NCBI RefSeq assembly: GCF_947507565.1
Contig: NC_089175.1
Coordinates: forward strand, 186,001 to 250,000
DNA from: Oscarella lobularis
Lineage: Eukaryota > Porifera > Homoscleromorpha > Homosclerophorida > Oscarellidae
Direction: 5' to 3'
DNA: 64,000 bases
The first letter of the stretch is position 1; each line of letters begins with the position of its first letter. The notes under the pieces are model-generated. The model did no database searches, was not told where the DNA came from, and saw only the letters and a list, made by a program, of their open reading frames with translations. The translations under genes were made by a program, and so were the position numbers. This document shows positions 53,501 through 63,640 of this stretch, one piece after another.

Positions 53501-55994
53501 GACTGAGACGAGAAGGATTCGTGGAAAAAGCAAGATCTCTCTGAGGAGTCGTCATCAGAATCGTTACCATGATCGTCAGGTGCTCCAGCAGCAGTGCGTA
53601 GAGGAGCTTTATCATAAATAGGTGAAACTGCAGCTTGCAAAGAAGACGACTCGTCATTTTCTTCAGCTGTTTCTCCTGCCATCTCTTGACTTGTGGCATG
53701 AACAGAAGAAAGTCTACTATCAGAAGAAACCTCGCCTTTTTTTTCTTTAGCTTTTTCCACTCCAATTTCTGCCTCATTACTAAACTTGCTCGGCATCTCT
53801 TGACTAGTGGCCAATGACGCTTCACTGACATGAAGAGTAGATGACCGCGCAATTTCACGCATTTCCAACTGAGACGAAGAGGAACTACGAAGAATGTGAG
53901 ATTCATCCGCTGAATTTTTTTCTGAAGCGTCGTTTGAACTTTCACCAGTAGACTCTGACGGCCTTTTATCACCGTCATCATGTGAGCCATTATCATGTGC
54001 ATGTGTAACGTTTTTAATTTTCTTACAAAGCTAAAATTCAGTTTGTCAAATATACTCATGAGCACAAACGCAGAGCTCTTACTTCTTTCATTTGGGGCCT
54101 TTCAGATGGCTCTTCATTTGTGCACGTCTTTGAAAGAGCAAACAATCGCTGAGCAACTGTGAGCGGCCAAGGTGTTCGAGGATCTGTTAGAACAGTGGGA
54201 TCTTCACCGGAATTTTCCAGATCTTTTATGTACGCGATCTAAACAATAGTTTAGTTTCTTAGAAAAGAAGGCTTGGTAACATACAAGATCCGCTTTCTTT
54301 GCCAAACTGTACGGCGGTAAGCCAGTGACAATCTCATACATAATCTAAAAAAACAATGAAGGACAATAAAACTTATTGCTTGGTAGCTGCAACCATTCCA
54401 AAGGCGTAAACATCAACAGTTGGTGACAAGAAACCTTCCATAGCTTCCGGACTCATATAGCTTTTTGTTCCAACAACGTCATCGAAAAATTCCGTTGTAC
54501 TTGGACTTTCGTCTTCGCCCAAATATGATGAAAGACCGAAATCAGTTAGCTTTGCAATCAAATTGCCTCTTTTATCTTTCCCCAAAAGTACATTGGCACT
54601 GTAAAAATAAACACGCGTCCTTGTTAGCTAAAAAACTTCAAATCTTGATTTGCCTTTTGACGTCACGATGAACAAACTTGACAGAGTGAACGAAGTTCAA
54701 AGCTTTTGAAACGTCAAGCGCAATAACTAAGCGATCCTCCCACGAAGGTGGATGTGGGTTGTTCTACAACATACAATGTAAAAGCCACACTACTTTAGGA
54801 CTTCAACTACACCTTTGATAGAGCCTCTCTCAAAGTCCCACCCATTAGACATTCATAAACTAAGCATAGTTCAGTAGAATCAACACTGTAGGCCAACAAT
54901 TGAACTACATTCTTGTGCTGACATCTGCCATTATACGCCCACCGTTAGGTAGCCATAGAAAATAAAAAGACTTACTTGGACAAAGCCTGAATTTCAGACG
55001 GGAATTGCCTTCTGTGCAGTTTTAGGTATGATGGATTGTCCCTTTTAGGCTAAAGAGCAAGACAAGAGGATGATCAACATTTCGTTAATATCAGTTTTTG
55101 ATTTAGTACCGGTTTAAATTTTTTTACTGCAACTTCTAAAGTGGAATTGTCTTCTTGTTTAAGATGACCTAAATAGACGTTTCCAAAGCTTCCTTCACCA
55201 AGAAGCCGTCCATTCTCCTTCACAGGACACGAATCGAAATCATTGGTTGCCGCCTTAAGTTGATCAAACGGTATGTCTAAAAGTTCATGCAGACACACCG
55301 ACAACGAATCTTGACTAGATGACAATGGTGTCATCGACTGAGACGAGAAAAAACTTCCTGAGGTGCCATTTGAGTTTGAATCTTTTTTTTCAAAAGCAGA
55401 CGTCTGCATTACATTATCATTGTCGCTGTCAGCAGTATGCAAAAAGAGCGGCTCTTCACTTTGCCCAGCTTGTTCTCGTCCACACTTGATCCTTGCATGA
55501 ATTAGATGATCGCAAACGTTTCCAACATTATCAACCATAATCTCATTCATTGACAAATGAGGCTGGAGCGCTTCATTTTTATTTTGTCTGGCCTTTTCTT
55601 TTTCATCTGGAACAAACAACTTACGTTTTCGTATAACATCCAACTGATTTCGCAACGGTGTAACAAAATGTACCACATTCGTGGCATTACAAACGTCATT
55701 GTCAATGAAGGGTCCGTTCAACGCGAAGCCACTTTGGGTGTTTACGTATTTATCTTCCTTCTTCTGTAGGAGAATTCCTAGCAGAGCCAATGCAAATTAT
55801 AAATTGCAAACTGTAAATAGCCCACCCATTTTTTTGGTAGAGAATAAATGAAAAGGTGTCTCGCTGATTATCGAAGCCTCCAACAGCTTGTCTAGTCCTC
55901 GAGATATTATTCTTTTAGTGGAACACTGCATGATTAAGTACACAATTAGACGAAGAAAGTGTAAAATGAACCGAGGAGACGTGTTTTTCAGCAT
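50529..55994 (-). CDS. Triple-kinase protein (K8-K7-K6), TKL/IRAK-like
   Basis: A first exon with ATG at 55994 (MLKNTSPRFILHFLRL) joins by a 48-bp intron, in frame, to the K8 N-terminal region. K8 (about 55290-54105) has FDQLKAATNDFD, LGEGSFGNVYLG, VAVKKFKP, FVHRDVKR, TDFGLSS and MSPEA. Its C-lobe ends ERPQMKE, then an intron leads to LCKKIKNVTHAHD, a long Glu/Ser/Asp linker, and K7 (about 53410-52195) with LGSGSFGDVYLG, LVHRDVKR, ADFGLSS and MSPEA. K7 ends KRPKMEEVLQ and is joined to ICEKINDLVADASDED, a linker and K6 (about 51910-50590) with LGSGRFGDVYLG, VAIKKFKP, LVHRDVKR and ADFGLSS. The stop is at 50529 after VCKEIQDLVDRAGKNCS. Each joint uses the same intron position as the terminal exon of single kinases. 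The joints are inferred and not transcript-proven. Confidence 0.6.
51046..51105. repeat. Perfect 30-bp tandem duplication in the K6 activation segment
   Basis: Two identical 30-base units encode a doubled DATGPAGTEC between DFG and the APE-equivalent MPHEA. The duplication is in frame and lengthens the activation loop by ten residues relative to K7. Confidence 0.9.
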
Positions 55995-56278
55995 CGATTG
56001 CTCTTATAGTCACGTGTTCGGTTCATTCTAAACTCGACTCGACATCAAAACCAATCTTACACGCAAATTGAAAGCCTCTTTGGCGATATTGTCAGCCATT
56101 TGAGCAGCGAATTTGAGCACAGAAGAGTCCCCGATACGGCCCTCCGATACTCTGCGTCTCCTACGCGTACGCATGCGCTGTGGCCAGTCCAGCCGGTCCA
56201 GCCAGTCCTACATGTATGATCTACACGAAATGTGTCTTCGTCTGTTACGCAGACTCTGAGTCGAATTTCCTTTAACAC

Positions 56279-56314
56279 TCATTTGCGTTGCAGCTCTTTC
56301 AGCTCCGCCAAAAC
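56279..56314 (-). pseudogene. Orphan last exon of a K4-like kinase
   Basis: The minus strand reads VLAELKELQRK and a stop, preceded by a good AG acceptor. This is the same final exon as in kinase K4 (VLAELQEIRCEYF). No other kinase exon is seen between here and the conserved CRE block at 56376, so it is a remnant of a lost or moved kinase. The remaining spacer from 55995 to 56505 holds GC-rich CCAG/CTGG repeats near 56170-56210 and nothing else clear. Confidence 0.5.
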
Positions 56315-56375
56315 CTGGTAATTATTATAACTAATGAATGACGAAAGCCATGATGAATCATGGGAATGCACCTCG

Positions 56376-56408
56376 TGACGTCATTATCACGCAATCCCCT
56401 AAAAATAG
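56376..56408. promoter_or_regulatory. CRE plus MEF2-like site, second copy
   Basis: TGACGTCA at 56376-56383 and CTAAAAATAG at 56399-56408 repeat the arrangement found upstream of K5, at slightly different spacing. The block lies about 380 bases upstream of the triple-kinase start on the minus strand. Confidence 0.4.
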
Positions 56409-56505
56409 CTAGAGGCTAACCACATGGGGCGGGGCTCTAACTTACATTTACTTTCTAGCACACACCACCATACTGGTACACACATACAAACAAGTTGCCC
56501 AAACT

Positions 56506-59500
56506 TCAGCTAATTTTTTTAGATCTATTCACGAGGTCTTGAATTTCCTTGCAAACCTGAAATGCAATTCAAATGTACTAATGCACCCTAAAATCACAGT
56601 ACTGTCTGTACTTCTTTCATTTTCGGCCTTTTAGATGAGACACAATGTGTGCACTTCTCTGAAAGAGCAAGCAATTGCTGAGCAAATGTGGGTGGCCAAA
56701 GTGTTCGAGGATCTATATAAGATGTGAGATCTCCAACTGCCTTTTCCGCATCTCTCATGAATGTAATCTACACAAACGTTCAGCTTTTTGGGAAACAAGA
56801 CAACCTACTAATAAGCTACGTACGAGATCCATTTTCTTGGCCGAACTATAGGGAGGTAAGCCAGTGACAATTTCATACATAACCTAAAGAACAATAAATG
56901 ACAATGATATCTATTTGTTGGTAACTGCAACCATTCCAAAGGCATAAAAATCGCCTTCTCGTGACACGCGACCTTTTGTTACTTCAGGAGCCATGTACCA
57001 CTGTGTGCCAACAGCCATAGTAGAATACAATGTTTCATCTTTGTACAAATGTGATGAAAAGCCAAAGTCAGCTAGCTTTGCAATCAATACGCCTTCTTCA
57101 TCTTTCCCCAGAAGTATATTGGAACTGCAAAACAAAACGTGCCCCTATTGGTAAGTAAATTTTAATAATGACATACCTTTTGACGTCACGATGAACAAAT
57201 TCGCAAGAGTGAATGAAGTTCAAAGCCTTTGATATATGAAGAGCTATGATTAAGCGTTCCTCCCATGAAAGCGGACTTGGGTTATTCTACAGAATACTAC
57301 GTAAAATCACACTACCTAAGGAATTTAGTTACACTACCCAGACCTCTGATAGCGCATCTTTCAAAGTCCCATCAATTAGCAATTCATAAACTATGCACAG
57401 TTCAGCAGAATCAATACTGTAGGCCAACAATTTAACTACATTTTTGTGACGAAATCTGCCATGATTGATACGCCCACCTTTAGGTAGGTACAAAAAACAG
57501 ACTTACGCGGACATAGCACGTATTTCGGACGGAAATTGTCTTCTGTGCAGTTTTAGGCCAGATGGTCTATCATATTTAGGCTAAAAGAGAAAATGAGAGA
57601 AAGAAGATATGAAGTTTATCGGTTTTGTTTAATACCGGTTTGAATTTTTTTACTGCAACCAAACAGGGCTTATCTCTCAATGAAAGAAGTCCCAGATAAA
57701 CGTCTCCAAAGCTTCCTGAGCCAAGAAGACAACCTCCTTCTGTCACAAGAGATGAATTGAATCCGTTGGTTGCCGCCTTCAGTTGTTCAAATGGCATTTC
57801 TAAAAATTCATGCGGCCATACCAACGAATTTTGATCTGCATGAAGAATAGATGCAAGCGCAATCCCACGCGTTTCCGTCTGAGATGAAAAAGAACTGCGA
57901 AGAATGCGAGATTTCTCACCTGAATTGCTCTTTGGGGTGTCAGTTGAGCTTTGATGACTGTTTTTTGGACCCTTTTTTCCACCAGCAGGCTTATGCCGCT
58001 TGTTATCTTTATCATCTTTATCATCCGAGTCATCATCTGAATCGTGATGGTCCGGTGCCCCAGCAGCTGCAGTGCGCAAAGGAGGTGACTCGTCATTGTC
58101 ATCATGGCCAAATTTAGCAACCAACATTTTAATGATGTTGTGAACCTAAAACACGCATCCTTGAACGCGTAACAACAATGTGGAATAATGCAACCTTATC
58201 CATTAGAGGTCTTTTTTTGCTGTTTCTGTCAGTACATATCTTGGCAAGTGCAGTTAGTTCTCGGGCCTCAGCATGGGGCCATGGTACTCGAGGATCAAAC
58301 ATAATATTCACATCTTCTTTTTCCTCTACTTCAAGCATATAATTGACCTGTGAAACAATTGAAAAACGAACCACGTTTATTTAATTAATTAATTTACAAT
58401 TACCAAATCTACTTTCTTGCTATAACTATATGGAGGAAGCCCGGTCACAATTTCATACAGGACCTGTATCCAATGACTATACATAATACTGTTGTTATTC
58501 ACACGCATGGAGTCCTTACGACGCCGAACGCGTAAACGTCTGATCTTGGAGACGTCTTGCCGAGATATGTTTCTGGCGCCATATAGCTTCTCGTTCCAAC
58601 GGATAACGTCACAGAAAATGATTCCATTGGATTATGACCCTCTTCAGTGATAGTCGCTAGACCGAAGTCTGCCAGCTTAGCATTGTCGCCTTCTCCAAGC
58701 AACACATTTCCACTGCATGTACATATCAACACATGCACAGAAGGCCGTGCTGTTTATCACCTTTTTACATCGCGGTGCAGTAGTCCAGGAGTGAGAGAGT
58801 GCAAGTACTTGAGAGCACTTGCAATTTGACTAGAAATGCGTAGACGGCTTGATACACTTGGCACATTGTGACTTTCCTAAAGCAACATCATGAAAAATTA
58901 TAGATAGAAAACTATCTGTGGAGTCATACCTTGGCTAATGCTTTTCTCAGAGTCCTGCCATGAACGTATTCATAAAGCAGACAAAGCTGAGGACCATCAA
59001 CTGACAAACCCATCAGTTTCACAATATTCTCATGATTAACCCTATGATCAACAAATGTCTTGGCTGTTCACGTGCAACATACAAATACGGATATCAATAG
59101 CGTTTAGGCAAGCATGCTAGACTTTCAACTTCCTAATTCCTACCGTATAAGAGATGAAATCTCAGTTGGAAATTGTTTCCTGTTCAATTGTATTCGAGAT
59201 GGTTTATCATCTTTAGGCTAATAGAGGTATGGTATCATTAGATTGATATTAATCGTCTTAGACGAAAATAAAATACCGGTTTGAATCGTTTGACAGCAAT
59301 CTTAGTTAGTCTGCCTCCTACTTCCAAATCTGCCAGAAACACATCGCCAAAGCTTCCAGAACCAATTAGAAGTTTTGAATCAAAATCTTTAGTAGCTCGA
59401 GCCAGTTCTTCAAATTTGGCTATAGTGACAAGGTCCACTGTGCTATCCTCCGTTTGAGATAGAGAATCAGCACTTGCTGACAACAATTCGCTAAAAGTTT

Positions 59501-60071
59501 CAGTAAACGTTTCCCATTCTGGAATAAAGCTATTTTGGTTCAAGAACGTCTCCGTTTGGTCACTTTGAGAATCACACGTCTTATCAACTTCATCTAAGTC
59601 TTCCGTGTCTTTGATGTTCTCTTTACTAGCGGAAGTGCATAAAGCAAAGGTGAATTTCTTTAAAATGCCTTTTTTAAATAATTTTTCAATCATATCGTAG
59701 ATTGCTTTCCAGATATCGAGAAATTGTAAATCATAGGGGTCAAAAAAGCGCACACGCCTAAAACAAAATTTCACGTGATCAAGCCAAGTTTTCTTCCAAG
59801 CATCTTTAGAGACTTTCTCCAGTCCCTTGTAAAACTCATTCCGAAAATTACACTTTGCTTTCACCGTTTTTGCATCAAAATTTGTGTGTAATACAGAGTC
59901 GAGGAAGTTAGCCATCTGTTTTCTGCTCTTGCTTCTAAAACTTATTTCAGTTTTAGCGTCGATTGACTCATAAATGAAGAGTTTGTTTTGTGCTATTTTA
60001 AGATCTGCAGCTTTTCTAAGATTCAGAAGTGTTCCTGTAGCCTCTTTCAAATCTTCGATATTCACGTTCAA
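56506..60071 (-). CDS. Tandem dual-kinase protein (K10-K9), TKL/IRAK-like
   Basis: It is paralogous to the K3-K2 gene. The N-terminal exon is a ~175-residue helical region (for example LDSVLHTNFDAKTVKAKC and FLDIWKAIYDMIEKLFKK) not seen in the K3-K2 gene and not recognised. Its true start is unclear: the frame has no ATG at 60071 and may continue upstream or be spliced. K10 (59430-58195) has IGSGSFGDVFLA, IAVKRFKP, LLHRDVKR, LADFGLA and MAPETYLG. Its end KKRPLMDK joins VHNIIKMLVAKFGHDD, then a linker and K9 (57800-56530) with LGSGSFGDVYLG, VAVKKFKP, VHRDVKR, ADFGFSS and MAPEV. K9 reads GDFYAFG where the others have VDVYAFG. It ends VCKEIQDLVNRSKKIS at 56506. From about 57690 to 59560 it is nearly identical to 43975-45850. 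Confidence 0.65.
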
Positions 60072-60140
60072 CGAATGCAGCGCCGGGACCGTGACTAGAT
60101 AGTCATGGTGAGTCGAATTATCAACACCATAATTCCCCGA

Positions 60141-60183
60141 ACACCAGGGCGCGCGCGGGCTTCGCCCGCGCGCGCCCTGGTGT
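60141..60183. repeat. Perfect 20-bp palindrome with TTC loop
   Basis: Twenty bases ending in a GC-only alternating run pair exactly with the following arm across a three-base loop. It is the strongest hairpin in the window and lies just upstream of the K10-K9 gene. Confidence 0.9.
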
Positions 60184-60240
60184 GAGGGGCTCTCAAACGT
60201 GATCGCCCGAAAACCAAAGTGTTTGTCTGTCGGTATACAC

Positions 60241-60358
60241 TGACGTCACAATCGCATTTAGACCAATCACGCACACATGTGCCTTTGTGACATCACATTC
60301 ATTGTGATGTCATACTCTCCCGTATTTTGAACAAAATGTACATAAAAAGGTGACGTCA
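60241..60358. promoter_or_regulatory. CRE-like cluster upstream of the K10-K9 gene
   Basis: Perfect TGACGTCA sites lie at 60241-60248 and 60351-60358. Between them a 10-bp inverted repeat (60288-60312) is built from TGACATCA and TGATGTCA, two near-CRE sites. The spacing relative to the minus-strand gene start (about 170-290 bases) is compatible with a promoter, but transcription evidence is absent. Confidence 0.4.
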
Positions 60359-60417
60359 CAGTAGATAGGAACCCCGGATTGTGTTCAAAACTTTTCAGGA
60401 AGGAGTAGGCATATTAT

Positions 60418-61618
60418 ACTGGCTACTTTATCAAGGATAAACATAACGGGCACATAGCAATGAGCTTTATCAGTAACGTTCATAAATGGAACACAGTACG
60501 GGAGCACGTTGGGTTTTGCGTGCTGCGAGCTTCGCTCGCAGCACGCAAACCCAACTGCGAGCTGATAATGGGCCTCATGACACGATCACCCAAAGAGGCA
60601 GAGGTTAGGGTTAGGAGGGGTATAGCTCTGTGTCGCCCTTACATAAGAAGTCAAATTGTAGACTTTTGACGAAAATAAATCATGCCAAATAATGTGGTTA
60701 TGCAGTGCAATGCATTGCACATTCTTATTACTCTAATTTTAGTAAAGCCTATTTTGCAGCGAGTAATAAGAATATGCTGAGAGTGTTCGGGGATCCCATG
60801 ATGGCTCACCAAAGGCCATCATTATCTAGTAACAGCACTGTTACATCTATGTTTGATAAACATAACGGGCATATAACAGTGAGCTTATTAGTAACATTTA
60901 TCAAGGGAACGCAGTAAAGGAGCACGTTGGGTTTGTCGTGCTGCGAGCTTCGCTCGCAGCACGCAAACCCAACTGCGAGCTGATAATGGGCCTCGTGACT
61001 CCTCGTGACACGGTCACCTGAAAAAGTTGGGCTGGGGAGGGGTAGCTCTGTGCGCATGACAGGTCAAATTAGCTAATTGTAGGATTTTGCGGAAAATAAT
61101 GCATGTCATGGCTAGGCAGTGTGATGCACATTATGCACATCAGCTTTCCTAAAATTAGAGTGACAGATACCGTGCTGAGGGTGTTCGGGGATCACATGAT
61201 GGCTCACAAAAGGCCATCATTATCTAGTATACAGGCTACATCATCGAGGATAAATACTATTAAACATAACGGGCACATATCAATGAGCTTTATCAGTAAC
61301 GTTCATAAAGGGAACGCTGTAAAGGAGCACGTTGGGTTTGTCGTGCTGCGAGCGCAGCTCGCAGCACGCAAACCCAACTGCGAGCTGATAATGGGCCTCG
61401 TGACACGATTACCCAAAGGGGCAGAGGTTAGGGTTAGGTCTGTGTCACGCTTACGTAAGAAGCCAAATTGTAGGCTTTTACGGAAAATAAAGCATGCCAA
61501 CTCACGCCAGTGCGATGCAAATTATGCAAAAAGGCTTTACAAAAATTAGAGTAATAAGAATGTGCTGGGGGTGTTCGGGGATCCCATGATGGCTCACGAA
61601 AGGCCATCATTATCTAGT
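60418..61618. repeat. Three ~400-bp direct repeats with conserved hairpins
   Basis: Units run about 60418-60829, 60830-61228 and 61229-61618. Each holds the phrase AACATAACGGGCA, a long hairpin (60511-60552, 60929-60970, 61334-61375) built on GTGCTGCGAG and its complement, then CTGCGAGCTGATAATGGGCC. Two units, the first and third, include GGTTAGGGTTAGG. Each ends in an 8-bp hairpin ATGATGGC / GCCATCAT and ATTATCTAGT. Reading frames inside are short and differ among copies, so this is non-coding: a satellite or clustered MITE-like element. Confidence 0.8.
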
Positions 61619-61815
61619 TAACAGAAGTTGAAACTAGAAACTCTGATTGCGCTATTCCGAGTCCTTTTAGATCGGCATCTTTTACACCATCAGCAAAAAT
61701 CTCCTTAAGATGTTCTTTGCACTGACAAACCTCGTCTTTCTCAGGCATGCAACGAACTCTCGACTCTTCTTGTCGACTCAGAGGAGAGCTCTGCGTGAGT
61801 GCTGACGTGGCAGCG
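61614..61815 (-). other. Short open frame, possible terminal exon remnant
   Basis: The minus strand is open for about 65 codons, including RVRCMPEKDEVCQCKEHLKE and ending in SEFLVSTSVN just at the repeat boundary. It is Glu/Lys-rich and coding-like but matches no family I know. It may be a lost gene's last exon. From 61815 to 62030 only GC-rich CTGACC/CTGG low-complexity DNA and AT-rich sequence are seen. Confidence 0.25.
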
Positions 61816-62030
61816 CACGTGCGCTAAATCGCGTAGGCTGGCCCTGCTGCAGACCAGCCTGCTGACCGACCTGCTGACCTGGGCTGGCTAGGCTAGACTG
61901 CCTGGACCAGCCGGACCTGCTATGCTGCCAGCTTTGACCGTCAATTTAATTAACTCATATACTGTTTAAACGTTTCAGACTAACCGTGCCAGTTGTCTTC
62001 ATACACACAGATGTCACTAATTAATTAATT

Positions 62031-63640
62031 TTAACCCAACGTCTTCGACACTTTTACAAGTTCATTATAAACCTTAAAAAAGACAATGAAAATGTGAAAA
62101 TAATTTCATCCTGATTATACCTTTTTCATTTGTGGCCGATCAGAGCTGTCCATTTCCCCGCACCACGTACAACTTCTCTACCAAATAGGGTGGCCAGTCA
62201 ACCCTTTGATCAAACCAGGCTCTTAGAGAGCCTCCTTCGTCACGCAAGCGCCGCGCATGAGACATCTAGAAAAACATTTAATTAATTCCTAGTCTACCGA
62301 GCAGCGTTAACTTCCAACCAAGTCAGCAGAACCATGTTTATAAGGAGGGCGACCAGTAATTATTTCTAGTAGTACCTGCAAAAGAAATCATTGTTAATCA
62401 CAGTTCAATTAGGCAAACGAACTCTTGACCACGCCGAATGCATAAACATCCACTTTCCACGACGTTTTTCCTTTTATTGCCTCCGGCGCCATATAGGGAA
62501 GAGTCCCCAATGGAGGAGATACATTAAACGACTTGTCAAAATCCTCCTCGTCCACAAATAAAGACAAGCCAAAATCCCCTAACTTGGCCCCGTCGCTTTC
62601 ATTTCGACCGAGAAAGATGTTCAGACTACCACATAGGTTTAGTAGAAAAACTCAAATACATAATTAATCTTTACGATTTGACGTCACGGTGCACCAAATT
62701 GTGTTCAGTGTGAAGATACGATAGAGCACTAGCGACGTCCGTAACTGCTTTTAGACGACTAGCAAGTGAAATTGGATTCGGATTTTTCTATTATGTGAGA
62801 ATGTGCCACAATGAATGAATAGAAATTGTGTGTATGTACCAAAGTGACAGCTCGCTTTAAATCACCTCCAGCCATATGTTCATACAATATACATGTACAA
62901 AGAGTATCCCCATCCACGCTCTGCCCCAAAATTTTCACTATGTTGGAATGATAAACTCTAATGACACAAATAGTAATTTAATTGAAGGTTTTGATGGAAT
63001 TTTACTGTGAAAAAGTATGAACTTCTACTGGAAACTGACGTAGCATCAGACTCAGCCGTGAGCAGCTTGCTTCTCTTAACTGCAACCAGAAGCAATACAC
63101 TAATCATCAATTACCTACAGTGTGACTATCTCTACTAACAATTTTAAATTTCTTTACAGCCACCGTCGTTTCTTGTCCGTTCAAATTCATTTCTGCCTCA
63201 TAAACATCTCCAAACGTGCCTGATCCCAGTTTCTTGGCGTCACTGAAGTTATTAGTAGCTTTCATGACGTCATTGAAATCGAAAGCGGGCGGGTTTTGCG
63301 TTAGCTTCGTTTCCGATAATCGCAAAGGAACTTTCAAAGATTCTGAAGCATCATCGCTATTCTCTAATTGGCTCGAATTGTTAAATTCGGCCCATCGGTT
63401 CAATACTACGCAGTCAGCTGTACTATTAATTAAATTAATATAATGGATCTATTTCTTACATTGCTGACGTGCTTCATCACGTTTTGGGTCTTTCTCTTGA
63501 GACGCCTTACGGATTATTGGGTTTTCTTTACGATCCGATTCTCGCCGCCCCTTTGCTGGGCCTTTTCCTTTATCCCGTGATTTTGGAAATTTCTTAGGTT
63601 CCAATTTTCCAAAAACTGCGTTGATTATTAACCTAAACGA
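62031..63640 (-). CDS. TKL/IRAK-like kinase (K11), with possible frameshift
   Basis: A Lys/Arg-rich N-terminal exon (about 63470-63640; for example GKGPAKGRRESDRK) joins through a GTAAGA intron to NRWAEFNNSSQLENSD and then FNDVMKATNNFSDAK. The kinase domain has LGSGTFGDVYEA, VAVKKFK, LVHRDVKS, DFGLSLF and MAPEAIKGK, and the last exon VYNELVKVSKTLG stops at 62031. The C-lobe exon reads PPYLVEKL and then must shift frame near 62172-62178 to give CTWCGEMDSSDRPQMKK. A missing TG in a TTGTGTAC-like context would explain this. A possible start codon split by an intron lies near 63634-63690. From 63690 to 64000 I see no further convincing exon. Confidence 0.6.

Noticed and set aside
60598-60620. Telomere or chromosome end
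   Set aside because: Only two TTAGGG-like units occur inside each of two dispersed repeats, and genes lie on both sides.
60460-61549. Open frames in the 400-bp repeats sharing NCELIMGL-type peptides
   Set aside because: Frames differ in length and break between copies. The shared peptide simply reflects the repeated hairpin DNA; no start context or domain is seen.
60418-61618. CRISPR array
   Set aside because: Units are ~400 bp, contiguous, few, and the window is a eukaryotic genome; there are no short repeats with unique spacers.
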